Below, in pieces: positions 7,730 to 11,478 of a DNA stretch of 11,478 bases. The stretch covers positions 1 to 11,478 of the forward strand of contig JAQGMD010000068.1 in the NCBI GenBank assembly GCA_028292565.1, read 5' to 3'. Numbering within the stretch: the first letter of the stretch is position 1; each line of letters begins with the position of its first letter. The DNA comes from Burkholderia sp. GTDB lineage: Bacteria; Pseudomonadota; Gammaproteobacteria; Burkholderiales; Burkholderiaceae. The position numbers were made by a program, and so were the translations under genes. The notes under the pieces were generated by a model, which was not told the origin of the DNA, searched no databases, and was given only the letters and a program-made list of their open reading frames with translations.

Positions 7730-8761
7730 ATGTCGTCGCAACCGATTTCGTTTTACCCGTCCGCCCCCGCTGCCGCCAACGTCGCGCCCACGGCTAGTGC
7801 CTGGCAAGTCGAAGAAGTACTGGCGTTGTTCAATCTGCCGTTCAGCGATTTGATGTATCGCGCGCAACAAGTGCATCGCGAAAATTTCAATCCATCCGAA
7901 GTCGAACTCGCAACCCTGCTGTCGATCAAGACCGGGGGCTGTCCGGAAGATTGCGGCTATTGCCCGCAAGCGGCACGTTACGACACCGGTGTCACCGCGC
8001 AAAAAATCCTGCCGCTCGACACGGTGCTCGAAGCAGCACGTGAAGCCAAGGCCCATGGCGCGACCCGCTTCTGCATGGGCGCAGCATGGCGCGAACCGAA
8101 GGACCGCGATCTCGAGCATGTGGAAGAAATGGTGCGCGAAGTGAAAGCGCTCGGGCTGGAAACCTGCGCGACGCTCGGCATGCTGGGTGAAGGACAGGCG
8201 CAGCGACTGAAGAATGCGGGACTGGATTATTACAACCACAACCTCGACACCGCTCCGGAATTTTACGAAAACATCATCACCACTCGCGATTACCAGAACC
8301 GGATCGATACGCTCGGCCGCGTGCGCAATGCGGGCATCAAGGTGTGCTCGGGCGGCATCGTCGGCATGGGTGAATCGCGTTTGCAGCGCGCGGGGTTGGT
8401 GGCGCAGCTGGCTAATCTGGATCCGTATCCGGAATCGGTGCCGGTGAATCACCTGGTGCAGGTGAAGGGGACGCCGTTGCATGGTACCGAGCAGCTCGAT
8501 CCGCTGGAATTCGTGCGCACGATCGCTGTGGCGCGGATTACGATGCCCACGGCGCGGGTTCGCTTGTCGGCCGGTCGGCGCGAATTGGGCGAGGCGGTGC
8601 AGGCTATGTGCTTCCTGGCTGGGGCTAACTCTATTTTCTACGGTGACAAGTTGCTGACGACCGGGAATCCGGATGCGGATGCGGATCGGGCGTTGTTGGA
8701 GAAGCTTGGGTTGACCACGCGGCATACCGTGCACGATGCGAAGTGTGATGTGACGGAGTAA
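7730..8761 (+). CDS. bioB: Biotin synthase (radical SAM)
   Basis: This 343-residue radical SAM enzyme inserts sulfur into dethiobiotin to give biotin. The [4Fe-4S] cluster ligands Cys71, Cys75 and Cys78 lie in [12 protein letters not shown]. The [2Fe-2S] sulfur-donor cluster ligands Cys115 (FCMGAAW), Cys146 (ETCATLG), Cys206 (KVCSGG) and Arg278 (RVRLS) are all present, each exactly 18 residues beyond the E. coli numbers 97, 128, 188 and 260. YNHNLDT and [14 protein letters not shown] are also family hallmarks. The 18-residue shift reflects an extended Ala/Pro-rich N-terminus. Full length with no missing ligand, so it should be active. It is last in the A-F-D-B order, 17 nt after bioD, with its own strong ribosome binding site. 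Toward the 3' end codon choice drifts to G/T-ending codons, as in liuC but less strongly. Confidence 0.97.
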   Translation: MSSQPISFYPSAPAAANVAPTASAWQVEEVLALFNLPFSDLMYRAQQVHRENFNPSEVELATLLSIKTGGCPEDCGYCPQAARYDTGVTAQKILPLDTVLEAAREAKAHGATRFCMGAAWREPKDRDLEHVEEMVREVKALGLETCATLGMLGEGQAQRLKNAGLDYYNHNLDTAPEFYENIITTRDYQNRIDTLGRVRNAGIKVCSGGIVGMGESRLQRAGLVAQLANLDPYPESVPVNHLVQVKGTPLHGTEQLDPLEFVRTIAVARITMPTARVRLSAGRRELGEAVQAMCFLAGANSIFYGDKLLTTGNPDADADRALLEKLGLTTRHTVHDAKCDVTE

Positions 8762-8777
8762 CTAAAATCGGTAGGAA

Positions 8778-8803
8778 CTCCTTCCTCCTGCAGGGGGGTG
8801 GAG
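8778..8803. repeat. Hairpin after bioB (related to the gap before bioA)
   Basis: CTCCTTCCTCC (8778-8788) pairs with GGGGGGTGGAG (8793-8803) over a TGCA loop, with one T-T mismatch and two G-T pairs. The blocks CTTCCTCCTGC, GGAGC and TCGGACA here match those of the gap before bioA in order and orientation. Confidence 0.55.
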
Positions 8804-8812
8804 CGGGGGTTT

Positions 8813-8830
8813 CGGACAGCATGCTGTCCG
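8813..8830. repeat. Perfect 18-nt palindrome
   Basis: CGGACAGCATGCTGTCCG equals its own reverse complement. It starts within the TCGGACA block shared with the liuC-bioA gap, where the second half of the palindrome is absent. Confidence 0.7.
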
Positions 8831-8837
8831 CCCGTGG

Positions 8838-8869
8838 AACGGCGCAGGCTTGCAAGCCTGTGCTCCGTT
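8838..8869. repeat. Stem-loop on a perfect 16-nt palindrome
   Basis: CAGGCTTGCAAGCCTG (8845-8860) is a perfect palindrome. Flanking bases extend the stem with a G-T pair, CG/CG pairs, two single-base bulges and an outer AACGG/CCGTT match. With the 18-nt palindrome 14 nt upstream it forms a paired-palindrome unit. Confidence 0.6.
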
Positions 8870-8910
8870 CTTAATAAGGTAACGCAGGTTTCGCCCCCCG
8901 GAAGAAAACC

Positions 8911-8916
8911 AAGGAG
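8911..8916 (+). promoter_or_regulatory. Ribosome binding site for the liuD TTG start
   Basis: AAGGAG lies 5 nt before TTG at 8922. The TTG gives the conserved N-terminus MFAKILIANRGEIA found throughout biotin carboxylases; the next in-frame ATG (residue 24) would delete it. This settles the TTG start. Confidence 0.8.
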
Positions 8917-8921
8917 ACGCC

Positions 8922-10931
8922 TTGTTCGCCAAAATCCTCATCGCCAACCGCGGCGAAATCGCCTGCCGCGTAGCCGCAACCGCACACCGCATGGGCATCA
9001 AAACCGTCGCGGTGTATTCAGAAGCGGACGCCAACGCCAAGCACGTTGCCGTGTGCGACGAATCGGTACTGATCGGCCCGCCGCCGGCGAAGGAAAGCTA
9101 CCTGCGCGCCGACAAAATCATCGAAGCAGCCCTCGCAACCGGCGCCCAGGCGATCCACCCCGGCTACGGCTTCCTTTCCGAGAATGAAGATTTTGCAGAG
9201 GCCTGTGCAAAGGCCGGCCTGGTGTTCATCGGTCCACCCGCATCGGCCATCCGCGCGATGGGTTCGAAGTCGGCCGCGAAGGCGCTGATGGAGAAGGCCG
9301 GGGTGCCACTCGTCCCCGGTTATCACGGCGATACGCAGGACCCTGATTTCCTGCAGGAGCAGGCGGACAAGATCGGTTATCCGGTCCTGCTCAAAGCCAG
9401 CGCCGGGGGCGGCGGAAAAGGCATGCGCATCGTCGAAAAGAGCGACGACTTCAAAGCCGCTCTGGCATCGTGCAAACGCGAAGCAATCAACAGTTTCGGC
9501 GACGACAAGGTGCTGGCGGAAAAATACCTGACGCAGCCGCGCCACATCGAGATCCAGGTGTTCGCGGATACGCAAGGCGATTGCGTGTACCTGTTCGAGC
9601 GCGATTGCTCGGTGCAGCGACGCCATCAGAAAGTGCTGGAAGAAGCGCCAGCGCCGGGCATGACGCCGGAGCGCCGCAAAGCAATGGGTGAAGCCGCGGT
9701 TGCCGCCGCGAAGGCGGTTGGCTATGTGGGGGCCGGTACGGTCGAGTTCATCGCCAATCAGGACGGCTCGTTTTATTTCATGGAAATGAACACCCGCCTG
9801 CAGGTTGAGCATCCGGTCACCGAAATGATTACCGGTCTCGACTTGGTCGAATGGCAGCTGCGCGTTGCGGCCGGCGAGCCGTTACTGAAGAAGCAGGCCG
9901 AACTGGCGATACACGGTCATTCGATCGAGGCGCGAATTTATGCGGAGAATCCGGAGAAAGGCTTCCTGCCGTCGATCGGGACTTTGCGGCATGTGCGTAC
10001 GCCACAGGCGGTGGCCTTTGAACCCGGCGGCGTGCCGGGCGTGCCCTCTGCAATGCGGATTGATTCAGGTGTGCGCGAGAACGATGCGATTTCCCCCTAC
10101 TACGACCCGATGATCGCGAAGCTCATCGTGTGGGGCAACGATCGCGCTGAAGCGCTGGCGCACATGTCGCAAGCCTTATCCGAATATCAGGTCGTCGGCC
10201 TCGCCAACAACATCGCCTTCCTGAAGCGTCTGATCGAAAGCCGGCCGTTTTCGAATGCTGAGCTCGATACCGGCTTGATCGAACGTCATCACGGGGATTT
10301 ATTTCCACCTGCGCAAAAGGCGTCTAAGCAGATCCTCGCATTGGCTGTCGCATCGTTGCTGACGTCCGAAAGAAAAGCAACCGCAGCCTCCAACGACCCC
10401 TGGGGTAACCCTAGTGGTTGGCGTATGAACAGCGCGTTGCAACGACAACTCAATTTCGCCGACGAGTCGGGCGCTTGTCCCGTCACTGTCGGATATCAGG
10501 ACAACGGCTGGTCACTTCAGTATGGCGATGCCGCGTCGCCGATGACCGTGATCCAGCAGCAAGGAAAGGATCTCGTCATCAAACTCAGTGGTGCGACAGT
10601 GCGAGGCACTGTCGTGCGCGATGGCGAAATGTTCCATGTCTTCCACGGGGGTGCGCACACTGCGTTGACCTATACCGATCCGATGGCCCACGCTGGCGAA
10701 GCGGAAGCGGAAGGCGGCCGCCTCACCGCACCGATGCCCGGCAAGATCGTGGCGGTCCTCATCGACAAAGGCAAAACTGTCGAAAAAGGCACACCCTTGC
10801 TGATCATGGAAGCAATGAAAATGGAGCACACCATCGCCGCGCCAGCTGATGGCGTGGTGGAAGATTTGCTGTATGCAGTTGGCGATCAGGTCGCGGAAGG
10901 CGCGCAGCTGTTAGCGTTCAAGGCCGCGTGA
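8922..10931 (+). CDS. liuD: 3-Methylcrotonyl-CoA carboxylase, biotin-containing (alpha) subunit
   Basis: This 669-residue subunit carboxylates its own biotin with ATP and bicarbonate and hands the CO2 to liuB. Biotin carboxylase domain, about 1-445: Lys116, Lys158 before the ATP-lid SAGGGGKGM (160-168), His208, Lys237 in RRHQKVLEE, Glu275 and Glu288-Asn290-Arg292 in EMNTRLQVEHP, matching the E. coli AccC active site within one residue. A linker/BT region of low conservation follows, about 450-595, used by MCC to bind the beta subunit. The C-terminal biotinyl domain, about 598-669, has APMPGKI and the EAMKMEH acceptor motif, with biotinylated Lys633 (codon 10818-10820). The length fits MCC alpha and excludes AccC (about 450). 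Geranyl-CoA or propionyl-CoA carboxylase alpha are alternatives, disfavoured by liuB, liuC and liuE. It starts with TTG and directly follows the biotin-synthesis block that supplies its cofactor. Biotin ligase (birA) is not in the window. Confidence 0.94.
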   Translation: MFAKILIANRGEIACRVAATAHRMGIKTVAVYSEADANAKHVAVCDESVLIGPPPAKESYLRADKIIEAALATGAQAIHPGYGFLSENEDFAEACAKAGLVFIGPPASAIRAMGSKSAAKALMEKAGVPLVPGYHGDTQDPDFLQEQADKIGYPVLLKASAGGGGKGMRIVEKSDDFKAALASCKREAINSFGDDKVLAEKYLTQPRHIEIQVFADTQGDCVYLFERDCSVQRRHQKVLEEAPAPGMTPERRKAMGEAAVAAAKAVGYVGAGTVEFIANQDGSFYFMEMNTRLQVEHPVTEMITGLDLVEWQLRVAAGEPLLKKQAELAIHGHSIEARIYAENPEKGFLPSIGTLRHVRTPQAVAFEPGGVPGVPSAMRIDSGVRENDAISPYYDPMIAKLIVWGNDRAEALAHMSQALSEYQVVGLANNIAFLKRLIESRPFSNAELDTGLIERHHGDLFPPAQKASKQILALAVASLLTSERKATAASNDPWGNPSGWRMNSALQRQLNFADESGACPVTVGYQDNGWSLQYGDAASPMTVIQQQGKDLVIKLSGATVRGTVVRDGEMFHVFHGGAHTALTYTDPMAHAGEAEAEGGRLTAPMPGKIVAVLIDKGKTVEKGTPLLIMEAMKMEHTIAAPADGVVEDLLYAVGDQVAEGAQLLAFKAA

Positions 10932-10935
10932 ACGC

Positions 10936-10967
10936 TAGAGCGGTACAGTCAGGCTGAAACCGCTCTA
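10936..10967. repeat. Hairpin between liuD and liuE
   Basis: TAGAGCGGT (10936-10944) pairs perfectly with ACCGCTCTA (10959-10967); inside, CAG/CTG can add three more pairs over a 5-nt loop. It begins 4 nt after the liuD stop, in an 87-nt gap. The downstream bases are mixed, not a T-run, so it is more likely a transcript-stability or partial-termination element than a strong terminator. Confidence 0.5.
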
Positions 10968-11018
10968 TTGGTCTGTCACGCTTAAATTTTCGGGTTTCGG
11001 TTGAAAGGAGACTCAATC

Positions 11019-11478
11019 ATGGTACTACCCAAAAAAGTAAAAATCGTCGAAGTTGGCCCGCGCGACGGCCTGCAAAACGAAAAGGAAACCATCCCTGCCG
11101 ACGTCAAGATAGAGTTGGTTAATCGCCTGACAGAAGCCGGATTTCCGAACATCGAAGCGGCATCCTTCGTCTCGCCGAAATGGGTGCCGCAGATGGCAAC
11201 GTCGGCCGACGTGATGGCTGGAATCACGCGCAAACCAGGCGTGGTGTACTCGGTGCTGGTGCCAAACATGAAAGGCTTCGAAGCGGCGCTCGCCGCCAAA
11301 GCTGATGAGATCGTGATCTTCGGCGCAGCATCGGAAGCGTTCTCGCAGAAGAACATCAATTGCTCGATCGCTGAATCCATCGAACGCTTCCGTGAGGTCG
11401 CGCAAGCCACCAAGCAGCACGGATTGCTTTTGCGCGGCGCGGTGAGCTGCGCGCTCGGGTGCCCCTATCAAGGCGAAG
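11019..11478 (+). CDS. liuE: Hydroxymethylglutaryl-CoA lyase, N-terminal part (3' end outside window)
   Basis: The first 153 residues of HMG-CoA lyase (family about 300 aa) are present; the gene runs off the right edge. The enzyme splits HMG-CoA to acetoacetate and acetyl-CoA, the last step of leucine breakdown. The TIM-barrel start carries [11 protein letters not shown] with Arg15 and Asp16, matching human catalytic Arg41 and metal-binding Asp42, and Glu46 in IEAASF matches Glu72. [22 protein letters not shown] and [12 protein letters not shown] follow as in family members; the catalytic His pair and Cys would lie beyond the window. Start is the ATG at 11019 with AAAGGAG at 11004-11010, 8 nt upstream. 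Isopropylmalate or homocitrate synthases share the fold but lack these motifs. Confidence 0.95.
   Translation, partial: MVLPKKVKIVEVGPRDGLQNEKETIPADVKIELVNRLTEAGFPNIEAASFVSPKWVPQMATSADVMAGITRKPGVVYSVLVPNMKGFEAALAAKADEIVIFGAASEAFSQKNINCSIAESIERFREVAQATKQHGLLLRGAVSCALGCPYQGE

Larger units (their letters stand above)
8762..8921. other. bioB-liuD intergenic region with three successive hairpins
   Basis: This 160-nt gap holds, in order: a hairpin at 8778-8803, a perfect 18-nt palindrome at 8813-8830, and a longer stem-loop at 8838-8869 built on a perfect 16-nt palindrome. A ribosome binding site for liuD closes the gap. None of the hairpins is followed by a T-run. No open reading frame of note is found. 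The dense palindromes look like dispersed intergenic repeats rather than operator sites; they could also end or stabilise the bio transcript. Confidence 0.6.

Noticed and set aside
7553..8734. Open frame of 393 residues on the minus strand across bioD and bioB
   Set aside because: It lies wholly opposite two genes with all catalytic residues intact; its translation is rich in Arg, His and Gln with no recognisable domain, as expected for the antisense of GC-rich coding sequence.
8850..8877. Possible promoter TTGCAA - 16 nt - TAATAA upstream of liuD
   Set aside because: Only 4/6 and 3/6 matches to the sigma-70 boxes, and the -35 lies inside a palindrome; too weak to annotate.

Overview
The window is a single-strand (all +) catabolic and cofactor gene cluster of about 60% GC. 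Dense packing, ATGA overlaps, TTG starts and the protein types point to a betaproteobacterium, probably Burkholderiales; the genus cannot be told from this sequence. No RNA gene, CRISPR array, transposase or prophage gene is visible.

Left part (1-4435): the 3' end of an acyl-CoA dehydrogenase gene is followed by three small genes: a DsbA-like/2-hydroxychromene-2-carboxylate isomerase-family protein, a single-domain rhodanese and a YchJ/SEC-C protein. Then come the carboxyltransferase (beta) subunit of 3-methylcrotonyl-CoA carboxylase (liuB) and a LiuC-type enoyl-CoA hydratase. From the rhodanese to liuC the genes overlap or lie 2 nt apart, so they look like one co-translated unit.

Middle (4499-8761): a compact biotin-synthesis block, bioA-bioF-bioD-bioB, makes biotin from 7-keto-8-aminopelargonate precursors onward. 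No bioC, bioH or birA is present. Short hairpin-forming gaps (63 and 160 nt) border the block, and the two gaps carry related sequence in the same orientation.

Right part (8922-end): liuD, the biotin-carrying alpha subunit of methylcrotonyl-CoA carboxylase, and the 5' end of liuE (HMG-CoA lyase), which runs off the window.

Together the genes cover leucine/isovalerate breakdown from methylcrotonyl-CoA to acetoacetate plus acetyl-CoA, with synthesis of the cofactor for its key enzyme placed between the genes for that enzyme's two subunits. The most notable points are this bio block inside a liu cluster, the related repeats on both sides of it, the G/T-ending codon run at the 3' end of liuC, and an acyl-CoA dehydrogenase whose catalytic residues are not those of isovaleryl-CoA dehydrogenase. 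No wholly unknown system is evident.
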